Positions 51,505 to 62,600 of a stretch of DNA of 64,000 nucleotides are shown here, piece after piece. Within the stretch, counting starts at the first letter, position 1; each line of letters begins with the position of its first letter. The translations under genes were made by a program, and so were the position numbers. The notes beneath the pieces are model-generated. The model was not told the origin of the DNA, ran no database searches, and worked only from the letters and a program-made list of their open reading frames with translations. Origin of the DNA: Cyprinodon diabolis (taxonomy: Eukaryota > Chordata > Actinopteri > Cyprinodontiformes > Cyprinodontidae); NCBI GenBank assembly GCA_030533445.1, contig CM060072.1, positions 13,795,875-13,859,874 on the forward strand. The letters run 5' to 3'.

Positions 51505-51660
51505 ACAAACCTTACCCACATCCATACATACGTATGTACGATACTGTACGTATGCACATACGTATCATACATACGTATTTGCATACGTATCTATATGTAT
51601 TTACATATGTTCATACTTAGACATACACACTTACACATACATACTTAGACATACATACTT
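51505..51660. repeat. Tetranucleotide-derived repeat with clustered TACGTA palindromes
   Basis: The hexamer TACGTA occurs at 51529, 51547, 51559, 51572 and 51584, within an imperfect (CATA)/(CGTA) array that continues as (ACAT)n to about 51660. A related array lies at 51157-51215. The stretch can form several alternative hairpins. Confidence 0.85.
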
Positions 51661-51669
51661 GGATTTTTT

Positions 51670-51960
51670 ATTTAAGTACCATGCAGAAAATTATTTATAC
51701 CCTTCTGAATTAACAGTGGAAGTTTATGAGGCATTCCAGCAAATCAGCCCTTCTAATAAATGCTGGTCAGATTTATTCATCTTTCCAATTGTATTATGAT
51801 AAACTATTTTTAAGTCTTTGAGGCTGGAAGGCCTCTCTAACATCACCCTAATCAGTATCACCAAAGATCCTCTAATATATTTCGGTCAGAAGCCTTTTAG
51901 GCCTCCGATGAACTCTAATGTACTTCCAATGAAAGGCAACATGTTGACAAAGTAAAAAAA
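51670..51960 (-). mobile_element. Degraded Tc1-like relic
   Basis: Blocks such as 'gaggctggaaggcctctcta', 'catcaccctaatcagtatca', 'cggtcagaagccttttaggc' and 'ctccgatgaactctaatgta' follow the order I know from the minus strand of an old Tc1-type family. A terminus-like 'attatttatacccttctgaa' lies near 51690. No frame survives. Confidence 0.4.
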
Positions 51961-52626
51961 AACAAGTTGTCTTCCAAACTTCCCAGTGTTATGAATAAGT
52001 CTAAGCTTGATTATAGGCGGCAGCATAATGATCAGATTTACTTTTTAAGTGAGACTTTTCACTCTAAATGTGGAGTCTTCAGACTCTCGACTGATTTTAT
52101 GAAGTTTGTTTCTTCACTACGATATAGTTATAGTTTATAACTAGTTGTAGTGTTTATAATAAACAAAACAATGCAATGAAATAAGTAAAATAGCTGCATT
52201 GTTAGGAAACTACTTAAAATAAGATCTAGACAAATTAAGCTGAATGAAAATCAATCTGAAAGACTCTTACCAGCTTCACCTGAACCACCTGAGATGCCCC
52301 TCGCCCAGCTTCAGCCAATCATTTCAGGGCCGCACCTTTTCTGAAGCCAATTATCTTTCAAGATCTGCTTTCTTTAGCTCCTGGCTTAGCTTCTCTCCCG
52401 CATGCCAGTGAACTTTCACCCTCCACCGTTTCATCTCCTCCCTTACTGTCAGACTATTCTTCCATTTACCCTCTGGCTTATTCCACCACCAGTGTCTTGA
52501 CCTGGGGGAAGATTACTGTAATTCTTTTCTAGATTACTCATTCAAGCGAATGTTGATTCACAGCATCAAAGTTTTCTGCAGAGGCCCGAGCGCCAAAGAA
52601 CTTATTTCATTTATGTCTCCTTGAAC
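51961..52626. other. Anonymous DNA
   Basis: No ORF or repeat recognised. Roughly 52270-52480 is pyrimidine-rich on the plus strand. Confidence 0.4.
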
Positions 52627-52812
52627 CTCAGTCGGCCTCAGCAGATGGCCGCTCACACTGAGCCTTCCTGTTTCCTCTCCACAGTTTCTACATGCATGCT
52701 TGGTGTGAGGGATTGCTGAAGAGTCGATGCAATCGACTGGTTTTCCCTAGACAGATAGAACATTTTTGACCAATCTGTCTGTGTTACCTGTATAAATTAA
52801 TTGAATTGAATG
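52627..52812 (+). repeat. Dispersed retroposon tail, family A, copy 4
   Basis: Contains 'cctcagcagatggccgctca', 'cctgtttcctctccacagtt', 'catgcatgcttggtgtgagg', 'gatgcaatcgactggttttc' and 'cagatagaacatttttgacc', then ends 'ttaattgaattgaatg'. Block order matches copy 3 at 30566-30803, with deletions. Confidence 0.65.
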
Positions 52813-53245
52813 AAACTTTTTCTTATTGAAGTTTTTCTCTGTGTGAGTCTCTCCAGGTTTAAATAATTTAGATCTCAAAACAAAGCAGATTATATTTTGG
52901 TTTTTGGACCTAGATAAGTGCTTTATCATAGCATCAAGTGGAAATTCTCCTCCATCCCGTGGCAGAGATCCAAGATGTCCAGGCAAGACAATGATGACCT
53001 TTGAAGCTTTTTTTACTTTTTTTCTCTTCATGTGTCAGACTTGTAGGGGACTACGTGAGGGAGGGATGAATATAGGTGTGTCTGCATTTCTATGTCTGCT
53101 GTCTCATGTTAAAACCCTCCCTTCAAATCTCTCTCTACACTTTTTAGAGGTGTGTCTGCATCATGGTTCAGGCATAATGGGATGGGAAAAAATGTTCTGC
53201 ACAAAAGATTTTTACTAGAATTTTAAGCTTATATATATAAATATA

Positions 53246-54493
53246 CACTATATTGCCAAAAGTATTTGCTCACCCATCCAAATTATTGGAATCAGGTGTT
53301 CCAATCACTTCCATGGCCACAGGTGTATAAATTCAAGCACCTAGGCATGCAGACTGTTTTTACAAACATTTGTGAAAGAATGGGTCGCTCTCAGGAGCTC
53401 AGTGAATTCCAGCGTGGAACTGTGATAGGATGCCACCTGTGCAACAAATCCAGTCGTGAAATTTCCTCGCTCCTAAATATTCCACAGTCAACTGTCAGCT
53501 GTATTATAAGAAAATGGAAGTGTTTGGGAACGACAGCAACTCAGCCACGAAGTGGTAGGCCACGTAAACTGACGGAGCGGGGTCAGCGGATGCTGAAGCG
53601 CATAGTGCGAAGAGGTCGCCAACTTTCTGCAGAGTCAATCACTACAGACCTCCAAACTTCATGTGGCCTTCAGATTAGCTCAAGAACAGTGCGCAGAGAG
53701 CTTCATGGAATGGGTTTCCATGGTCGAGCAGCTGCATCCAAGCCATACATAACCAAGTGCAATGCAAAGCGTCGGATGCGGTGGTGTAAAGCACGCCGCC
53801 ACTGGACTCTAGAGCAGTGGAGACGCGTTCTCTGGAGTGACGAATCGCGCTTCTCCATCTGGCAATCTGATGGACGGGTCTGGGTTTGGCGGTTGCCAGG
53901 AGAACGGTACTTGTCTGACTGCATTGTGCCAAGTGTAAAGTTTGGTGGAGGGGGGATTATGGTGTGGGGTTGTTTTTCAGGAGCTGGGCTTGGCCCCTTA
54001 GTTCCAGTGAAAGGAACTCTGAATGCTTCAGCATACCAAGACATTTTGGACAATTCCATGCTCCCAACTTTGTGGGAACAGTTTGGAGCTGGCCCCTTCC
54101 TCTTCCAACATGACTGTGCACCAGTGCACAAAGCAAGGTCCATAAAGACATGGATGACAGAGTCTGGTGTGGATGAACTTGACTGGCCTGCACAGAGTCC
54201 TGACCTCAACCCGATAGAACACCTTTGGGATGAATTAGAGCGGAGACTGAGAGCCAGGCCTTCTCGTCCAACATCAGTGTGCGACCTCACAAATGCGCTT
54301 CTGGAAGAATGGTCAAAAATTCCCATAAACACACTCCTAAACCTTGTGGACAGCCTTCCCAGAAGAGTTGAAGCTGTTCTAGCTGCAAAGGGTGGACCGA
54401 CGTCATATTGAACCCTATGGATTAGGAACGGGATGTCACTTAAGCTCATATGTGAGTCAAGGCAGGTGAGCAAATACTTTTGGCAATATAGTG
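53246..54493 (+). mobile_element. Young Tc1-like transposon, copy 2 (complete)
   Basis: 1,248 bp with the same 29-bp perfect terminal inverted repeats as copy 1, flanked by TA (53244-53245 and 54494-54495) in AT-rich DNA. Every sense and antisense frame I can compare is the same as in the copy at 22913-24160, so the two are probably identical or nearly so. Orientation is opposite to copy 1. Confidence 0.95.
53380..54411 (+). CDS. Tc1-like transposase, intact (343 aa)
   Basis: DNA transposase predicted to bind the element's own ends and catalyse cut-and-paste movement into TA sites. The open frame extends upstream to a TTG at 53266, but the ATG of [10 protein letters not shown] gives the family length and is preferred. 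Paired-like DNA-binding region in two helix-turn-helix parts, GRPRK linker (59-63), and DD34E catalytic residues Asp154, Asp245 and Glu280 are all present. No internal stop. The deduced protein is identical to the one encoded at 22995-24026, which argues that both copies came from one recent source. Expression is not evident from sequence. A weak upstream TATA-like run (atatatataaata, 53230-53243) is genomic flank and not part of the element. Confidence 0.93.
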   Translation: MGRSQELSEFQRGTVIGCHLCNKSSREISSLLNIPQSTVSCIIRKWKCLGTTATQPRSGRPRKLTERGQRMLKRIVRRGRQLSAESITTDLQTSCGLQISSRTVRRELHGMGFHGRAAASKPYITKCNAKRRMRWCKARRHWTLEQWRRVLWSDESRFSIWQSDGRVWVWRLPGERYLSDCIVPSVKFGGGGIMVWGCFSGAGLGPLVPVKGTLNASAYQDILDNSMLPTLWEQFGAGPFLFQHDCAPVHKARSIKTWMTESGVDELDWPAQSPDLNPIEHLWDELERRLRARPSRPTSVCDLTNALLEEWSKIPINTLLNLVDSLPRRVEAVLAAKGGPTSY

Positions 54494-54739
54494 TATATAT
54501 AAAATTTTTCTAAGATCCAAAGAACTGGAGTGCATGTACAAAACATTCCCACCTGATCCTGGTTTGGCCCTAGTTTCGCCGTCCAGGCCACTTTACCCTG
54601 TGAGATAACTGCAAGATGCTAAAAGAATTCTCAAAAAGCCTTAAAATGGGAAATATAGCAGTTTATTAGAGGTACGAGTGCATGGATATGTAATTAGAGA
54701 CTGGATGAGGTTAACTTTAAGCAACTAGAAAATCCCTTT

Positions 54740-55200
54740 AAAAAAGACCATCAAGGCTCAAGATTTGCCAGAGAGAAGGGAGACAATGACAACATCTGGA
54801 ACAGTGTTCTTCAGACGTGGAGTCTAAAGGTACATTTTTTGGACACATTAAACCAAATACAGGATTTTTCGACATGTTAAACCACAAAGGGAATTCCAAG
54901 AAAATAACCAACTATGAAGCATGGATGTAGTTCTCTGACCGTTATTTAACTCATCGTGAACTCTACTGCATGTAAGAAAAAAAAGACAAAAGATACCCTC
55001 AGCGGAAAAAGCCTACAACTTGACAACAACCCAAACATATCATGGGACGAATTCTTCATGGCCTAGATATTGATCTCATTCAGGTGCTTGTGGGCTAACT
55101 TGAAACTGGCTGAATGTTCAGGAAACCCATCAAAACATCTTACAGCAGTGAAGCATGGGTCAAATGTTCATCTGAGTAATTAGCCTGGCCAGCTGTAAGT
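54740..55200 (+). mobile_element. Degraded Tc1-like transposase relic
   Basis: Plus-strand blocks 'aaggctcaagatttgccaga', 'acaacatctggaacagtgtt', 'agtctaaaggtacatttttt' (around the first catalytic Asp), 'gacaacaacccaaacatatc' (around the second Asp) and 'gatctcattcaggtgcttgt' with 'caggaaacccatcaaaacat' (around the Glu and beyond) occur in transposase order. Frames are lost. It is a different, much older lineage than the intact element just upstream. Termini not found. Confidence 0.6.
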
Positions 55201-58200
55201 CAGTCTGGTACGGCTCAGACTCACTCGTCTAAACTGGACAAATCACAGCGCTGCGAGTAGAGGTTCGCACTTGCTACAGATAAGTAATGTAACAACTATC
55301 TTCTGTAAATATAAGAGTCCAGATTGCTGCTGTAGCAGAAAGAGATTTTTATGAATTCCTTTATCATGTCCTGAACAAGCAGGATATATCTTTAATTCTG
55401 GCTGCTGAAAGAGATTTTCTTTTTTTTTTTTAAGTTTTTTTTTTTTTACAAAATGTACCAGTCCCTTTGCTCTTGCTGGCCAGGCAACAGAGCAGAACCA
55501 GAAACAAGCAGATTTTAATAAAGTTATTACAGCCAAAGGCTGCAATACTTACTATTGTGTCGTAGGTTGTAATTCATGAGCTGAATATTTTTTCTTATAA
55601 CATATTGTTTATTTTAGACCCCTTAAATATTTAGTGGGTTGTACAATTTTTTTAAAAGACTATATGATAAGGTTAAAGCACAAGGTCAGAGGTTTTGGAT
55701 AGGAAATTATCTCAAAGTGCAGCAGAAGTTACAATAGGAACATTTTTCTGCAGGTTCCTTAACAATAAATTCTTGTATCACGTGTTCGCAAAAAGCAATA
55801 GGCTTTTGCATTCTTATCACCTGCACCGGGGAATATGTTGACAATCAGAGGAGCTCTTATTGACTCAGCTGCAAATGCATGTACTTTATCATTTGGTAGC
55901 TTGTCACATTTATCAAGATACAGTGCATGTAGCTGGATGGTGCATTTGATCTCTTTGTTAGCTGCTTTTCATCCAATTCAAAATATGTTTCTACTCTCAG
56001 CACGTTTTGTTTTTGCAGACATGTGGATATCCATTGTACACACACACACCCACACACTTCTACTTACTTGCACAATGGCTGTTATAGAGAAAAAAATATT
56101 ATCAAAATGTGTCGATCCCGGAGGTAGGCTGTAGATTGCACTGGAATGCTGAGGCAGCCAATCAAATAGAGGCTGTGTTGGGAGGGCAGGCGTTTAGCAA
56201 TGCCCCTGCTAATGCAGCCAATTAGAGCCTGGCGGAGAACCCTCCAATTTGCTTTCCCCCCTTCATCCACAAAGTCAATGGCAACATTTATCCCTCAATA
56301 AAACAGACATGATCTCAGGGGCCCAGACCCTGCCAGGGCTTTCCGTTCCTACAAATTTTTCCTGATTGTACAGTGCTGTGCTTGTAAGCACTCCGAGGGA
56401 TGATTACCAAGCTTATGTTACATGTTTTAAGGCATTTTACTTATATTCAAAGGGTTTTTTTTTGTGTGTGTGCAAGCTGGAATATTATGCCTTCGGCAGA
56501 AAGGTTGCATGCATAGAAATATATAGAGTGACTGCAGTCTGTCCATTTGAGAAAATAGGGACAGATTTACCTGCTCAGACTGAAAGCTAAAAGATTAAAT
56601 GACAAACTAAAAGTTGTCATCAGAAATCAATGGTTTTCAGTTCCTGAAAGCATTTGTGTTGCTCAATAAACCATTCTAAAGCATTTCAAACCTGATAGAA
56701 ATGTATTTCTGACCAAAGTTAATAATTTAAAAAAATATATAGAAATGCTCAAATTATGGACACTAATCTATCTAATCTGCACAAGTAATGATCAAAAAGA
56801 TTCTAAATTATTGTTTTGTCTTTTGTTACACAGGCAACGGAGGAGAGTAGCTATGGACTTGTAGCCCTTTTTAAATGCTTAAATTTCAACATATCTGACT
56901 TTTTTCCCCCAGCATGTGATGTGTGTAATGTACATTTACCATCCCACAGGTAAGTGGAATAATTCAAAGAAAAAAATCTAATTTACTTTATATTTTGGAT
57001 GTATGCCAGTGCAATAAGCACCAATTTGATCTAAAGCTTTCAGATGAATCAGCAGTGTTTCAATAGATATATTCCCAGATAGAGACAGAGCAAATTTAAA
57101 GGTACGAAACAGGCTGTTAATGAACTGATAAATTAAGAAATAAGTGGATTAACAGAAATAACTATAATTAGAATAGAATAGAACAGCATAAAATAGAATT
57201 GAGCAGTAATGAATAAATGAAAAATGTAGATCCTAAAACCATGAAAACTCGACTTTTTCTACATTTGTGAAAATACAGGCTTGTCACATAGTTGTAGAAG
57301 ACCTGTGCAAAGGACTGCAGAATTGTACACAGTGTCTTTGTTAGGTTTCAGGGTGAGACAGTAACACTAACCTAATCTGAAAGGCTTACATGTCGCTCCT
57401 CTTTGCATCTTGGAGGCAGCTGCCTGTATGTAGCAAGTTCTCCAGTGTTACAACAAAGTCATGCAAAGACATTTTATTCCAGGATAATCATCACATTCTC
57501 ATACTGTTGGGTTTTTTTGCAATCGAATTTTTAGTTTCAATGTATTGTAATGCTTTAATGAAATATGAAGTTCTATATGCAAAACTAAAATCTGAAAGAG
57601 TATCTATGGAGGGAGCTAAACATTATGATAAGTAGGCCTTCCAACCTTGAAGTCTTTCTAACTTATAGAATCTTAACTCCACATTTTTTTTTCTGCAGTC
57701 TCATTAGTTTTCAAGTTGCATCTGCACCGCTGCATGCCAAAAGTTGTCATATTAGTCAGCTATCTTCTGACTAATATTGACAGTCTTTCTCAAATCAATT
57801 CTCAACATCAATGATAATTAACAAATAGCCTCCTGCTGCAGTGATAAAAACTCATTAAATTAGTTCTAGAAAGCTCAGAAGTATATTTTGTCCCCATAAA
57901 TCAAGTAACAGGACTATTTCCTGGTGTTTGAACCTTATCTTCCTTAACCCAGTCTTAATCTACAGTCAATTTAACAAACTTCCCTTAACTGTAGCCTTAA
58001 AGTTGCAGCAGATTGTTCCGGCGTTTTCTCCTCGTGGTATTGCTGCACACCTTTCTCTGCCGAGGAGAGGAGGAAAAGGTGCAGCTATAATCTGGTTGAT
58101 GTATCTGAACTCCATTAATGCTAAGATCTTTATCACACTATCCCCCACTGAAGCTTAAAGACCACCTGGACTAAATGGGTGCACTTACTTTTATTTTTCT

Positions 58201-61200
58201 CTGCGTTACTTTGATTATGTATACTGAGGATCTATCCTGATTTTTCAAGGTTTTGTCATTACTTTTGAAATGGAGTTCATGATGTTCAAGCAAAGCTCTG
58301 CAGGCAAATTGGCTCTCAGGGGAGTTTCACTGCAAACACCCCCGATGAACCGTCTGTGGTTATTTTACTTATTTAGAGAATATTTACCTTTTTACTTTAA
58401 ATTTGAAAAAAACAGAATGAGCTGTAGTTTAACTATAACTGAAACAAAGTGATTTTAAAAATATTGTATTTAGAAGCTAAGGTGATGATTTTTATGTTCA
58501 ATTGGATAATAAATCTTGTTTTAATTTGCATTGAAAAACTAGACAGAATAATATCTTGCAGCGTGCTCCACATCTCGGGCTTTACTCGTTTTCCACATGT
58601 TCTGGTAAAACAAGGTGTTCAGCATTATCATGCATTATCATGCATTATCTCCACCCCTTTGTCATTAGGCTCTGTTATCTTCCAGAGACAATGCTTCATC
58701 ACGGGATTAGATTTAAATTGGCAGCTTTAGCTGCCTCCCTTCCCCACAGCTCGCTGCTCTGAATCAGAAAACACAGAACGCTTTGATTTAGCTGCTAGAT
58801 GCAGTCAGCAGGAACGGAAACATGTTTTGCAGACGTAGTGAACAATGCAGGCAGTTGCACGCACTTAGAGGGGAGCTAAGTAAGCCTCAAAGCATGTGGT
58901 GACTGTAGATTTATTGTAAGATTAGATTTTATCAGCCATTAAATAACACTCAGATTGAGATATTGTTGTCTTTATTAGGCCTACTTTGGCATGCAATCAA
59001 ATTGCAAAGTTGTTGTGCCCAAAAGTAGCTCGAAAAGCTGTTTTTAAATTCTTATCAGAGATGTTCCAGGTTGATTAATCTGTGAAGGAATTTGATCTTT
59101 ATCCTTTAACCTAAAATGAGCAAATTGCCTTAAAGTGAGCATTAAGTTCCTAAAACGCCCATTAGCTGTTAGCCTTTTCCTCTCTGGACTAACAAAAAAT
59201 AGAGGCTCCACTAATCTTTAGAGCTTTTTCATTAATCTCATTAAGACCTTCCTGTTCGGCGGATAGCTACTGCTTCAATACGGGACTAATTAAAGAGTAT
59301 ATTAGGATCTGGATTGATGTTTTAATGCTGTCGAAAGATCAGCTCGGCTCAGCTGAGGGCCTTATGCGAGGGCCCTCCAGTGTTGACCCGCACATCTGCT
59401 GCACAGCAGTCTTTCTCTGCTAGTGCATGAGGGGAGCTTATGGCTCTGCTGGCCCAGCAAACAGCCTTCCAGGGTTCATAAGACTAAAGACTCAGAGATA
59501 AAGCCCTCTGTTCGCCTGCTTGCAGGGAACAACAATGCCCTCTCTCCAAGGGAAAGCTTTATACTTCAGATGACACACCATTTATTTTTATTTGTTTATT
59601 TTTGTTTTTGTTGTAAAAGACCAGCAAAGCGTTTGCTGAACACATTTCCAAGAAAAACCTTTTTATTTAAGCCCTTTTAAAGCTTTCAGGAAAGCCGTCA
59701 AAAAGAGTCCCAACAAAAGTTTTCTATCTGCATCGGCTGGAACTTTTTGCACTGAACTAAAAGGCTGTTGTTGTCATCTTATATATGGCATTTCTGCAGC
59801 ATGATGGTACCGCTACCATGTTTTGGTGGTGGTGTGTTAAGGTTTGTGTGCATCCATGTAAATAGTTCTACAGTCTTTATTTTACATTTAGGGCAGGATT
59901 TATTTTAATCTGTCTTGAAAAGATGCAGTTTTCTCAAATGTGGCTGAAATATTTTCTTGTGACCACAAAATAAAAAAAACTACAGATATGGAAAGGAGCA
60001 ATTTAATCTAAACATGCAAATAAAGAGAAAAGTATGCAATATACTAGAGAACCAAGATCCATTGCTCCTAACTTCCCTTTAATTCCTCATAGTGTTATAC
60101 CTTCAATATGTCTCATGTTATTACAGTTTTATTTAGCTATTTTCTTTTATTTGAGTAGTTTCATCATTTTCTTGTGTATAGTGTGACTACAGGGTTAAAT
60201 CACCTTATTTTAGTTTTTAACCTCTGTTAGCATTTGACTGTAAAAAACAAAAAACTGCACTATACTGTTTGATTGATTGAGAGAAATACCTCACGCCTTA
60301 TGTGATGCCATCACAGGTGTGTGTTTATTTAAACATAAATAATTCAATAAATGTAAAGACGGACCATGATATTTTGTTCTATGGGTGAGTACCTATATAT
60401 TAGTTTTATTTAAATAAAATTTCAAAATAAAGCTAAGTACAATTGAAATTACCTGAATTTGCATGTTTTTATTCATTGATTGCTTTTCTAAAAAATAAAC
60501 TATATTTACAAAACACATAATTTTTTTTATAAAAGTCTTACAGTTTTTCGTGCAAGTTTACATAACCTTCCTTTAAAGAAAACTTATAAATTCAGACTAG
60601 TTATTCAAATAACAGAAAACTAAAAAAAACAGTAATAATAGATAAAAATGTACTAAATGAAAATTTTGTCAAGTAAAACATTCATTTTCAATTTTTTTGT
60701 TAAAAAAAGTAAATCTAAGAAAAAAAAAAAAAAGATTTCTTTTTATTTATTATCACTTTTACAGGCAGTTATTTTTCTATCTTTGAAGGATGGGTGTGTA
60801 AACTTTTAAGTACAACAGTAAAAACTGTCCTTTTTTTATCTTTATTTATTCACCCCCCTTCCAAACACGTATAATCTGAACAATATACAAGGATCATAAG
60901 GATTCAGGAATAGTTTGAGCTGGATCAAAATTCAGTACTCCTGTTATGAGTCTGCTATCAGACACACGTAGTGAAGGAGTGATGGATGATTCGTGTCCAT
61001 GGGGCTCTTCAGCTGGAGTCTGGGGTCTGTTCTCCTGAAACCAATCCGCCTCCATCAGATCAGATGGAATTATCTGGCTCTTCTGGCTTCTGTTAGATGA
61101 TCACTTCTCATATTTCAATTATCTTCTGCTGGCCTTGTGTTTCTCACTTTGCTGGTTTTGATAAACATTGTCCATCACAGATGATCTTTCTCTTTTGCAT

Positions 61201-61634
61201 CTTTTAGATCACAAACATAGATATTTTCTTACTAATGAACTTTAGGAAATGTATTTTTAAATAGTTTCCCAAAAATTGAATCTTCCTATGCAAAGGTATG
61301 TGACTGGAGAGTAATCACTTCTTCTGTTATCATTGTAGTTAATAAATTTGAATTTTAGATACATTTTTAAATTGTAAATATTCATCTTATTACATTGTTG
61401 TAAAAAAAAAAATTAGGGTTATCATAAAGAAACCAAATACTGACCTGAATAGGGTTTTAATGTTTTCTTTAACATTCTATTTTTAGATTAAATATCTATA
61501 TATTTGATGGAATTATATACGTTTTATTTACAATACAAACGTACTAGAGAGGGAATGTTTTGTCATAAACAAATAGAATCAAACCTGGTGCAAATAGAGC
61601 AAACAAGATGATTATTATTTTCGTTTTTATCAAT
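55201..61634. other. Repeat-poor DNA with possible regulatory stretches, no gene recognised
   Basis: About 6.4 kb with no recognised exon or transposon. Three stretches look unlike the AT-rich background, being non-repetitive, moderate in GC and rich in homeodomain-like ATTA/TAAT and CCAAT-type motifs: 56100-56350, 58640-58790 and 59100-59570. Within 58615-58650 'gcattatcat' is repeated three times. ORFs at 57928-58158, 58449-58762 and 59423-59680 carry no domain. 59940-60850 is very AT-rich. Confidence 0.35.
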
Positions 61635-61636
61635 AC

Positions 61637-61702
<66 letters not shown>
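61635..61702. repeat. (ATT)n microsatellite
   Basis: About 22 ATT units, nearly perfect. Confidence 0.95.
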
Positions 61703-61703
<1 letters not shown>

Positions 61704-62089
61704 CAGGTTTACACGTGGGCATATTAAACATTTTAAGATTAAATAACCAATAAGATGAAAGTAAAAGGATTTGCTCTGACATGGATGAATTTTATCTACA
61801 TGTTTTCTCTCATTTAAGGTTTTTTTTTTATTTTCATAAAATAGCAGTAGCCTTTATTAAGTTACAGTGTGTCTTTGGTTTCATTTTAAAGCTCTGTTGG
61901 CTGTAACAGAAAAAACAACGTTACATTTTTATCAGTATTAAAAATAAGGTTTTTATTTTTTACATAGCCATGGACAATCAAGCAAATTTTGCAAAATAAA
62001 TACAAATAACAATAAGCATTAAGTTTCTTCTGTGCTGTTCTGTTAAAAAAGAAATTTGTATGTTAAAGATTTTCATCACTGTTTTTGCA

Positions 62090-62175
62090 CGTCACTATAA
62101 CTTTATTTGGATTTATAGTTAGTAATTTCCCTCTGGGATTATTAAAATATTTATAATTCTGATTCCGATTCTGGT
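62090..62175 (+). mobile_element. LINE 3' tail relic
   Basis: 'agtaatttccctctgggatt' followed by 'attaaaatatttataattct' and 'gattccgattctgg' matches the 3' tail pattern of fish LINEs (a ccctctgggatcaataaag-like segment followed by a short gattct-type array). No coding part is recognisable upstream. Confidence 0.5.
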
Positions 62176-62204
62176 CTGATTAATTAATAATGATCTTTTA
62201 CCTT

Positions 62205-62600
62205 TCAATTTATTATTCCTTGTACAAAGTTATAGGGAGACTTTTCTTTTAAGCATCTCTTTAAATAAGCCTTCAGCTCCGTTTTAAATTCTCTGCTGCT
62301 TTCACGGAGCTTAACGGGCTCTGCTGCCTGTAATAACTCTGTATACAGTGGATGCACAGGCGCTAAGCTGCAGCGGGGTGACAGTAAAGCTGCCGCTAAC
62401 TGCGCGTGTTGCGGCTGAATGTGCGGAATTATCGCCCCTCTGCGTCCCGCTTCACAAACACTCCAACCTGACGCCATGTCGAAGGGATTTCATGCAATAT
62501 CTCTGCGGTTTCTGGCCGCGCAATTTTAATCAAATTTCTGCACATGTTGCGCAGCAACTTGACCGCAGCAATGTGCTGCAGGATCTCGCTGTCTGTCACC
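62205..62600 (-). other. CpG-rich patch with a 90-codon ORF, unidentified
   Basis: Between about 62350 and 62580 CpG dinucleotides are much denser than anywhere nearby. A minus-strand frame (62205-62477) reads MASGWSV...LKAYLKRCLKEKSPYNFV and an AATAAA-like 'aataataaattg' lies just after its stop. Another minus-strand frame upstream reads AAVKLLRNMCRNLIKIARPETAEILHEIP. Neither is recognised. It could be a fragment of a mobile element ORF, a retrocopy, or a small CpG island with an exon. Confidence 0.35.
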
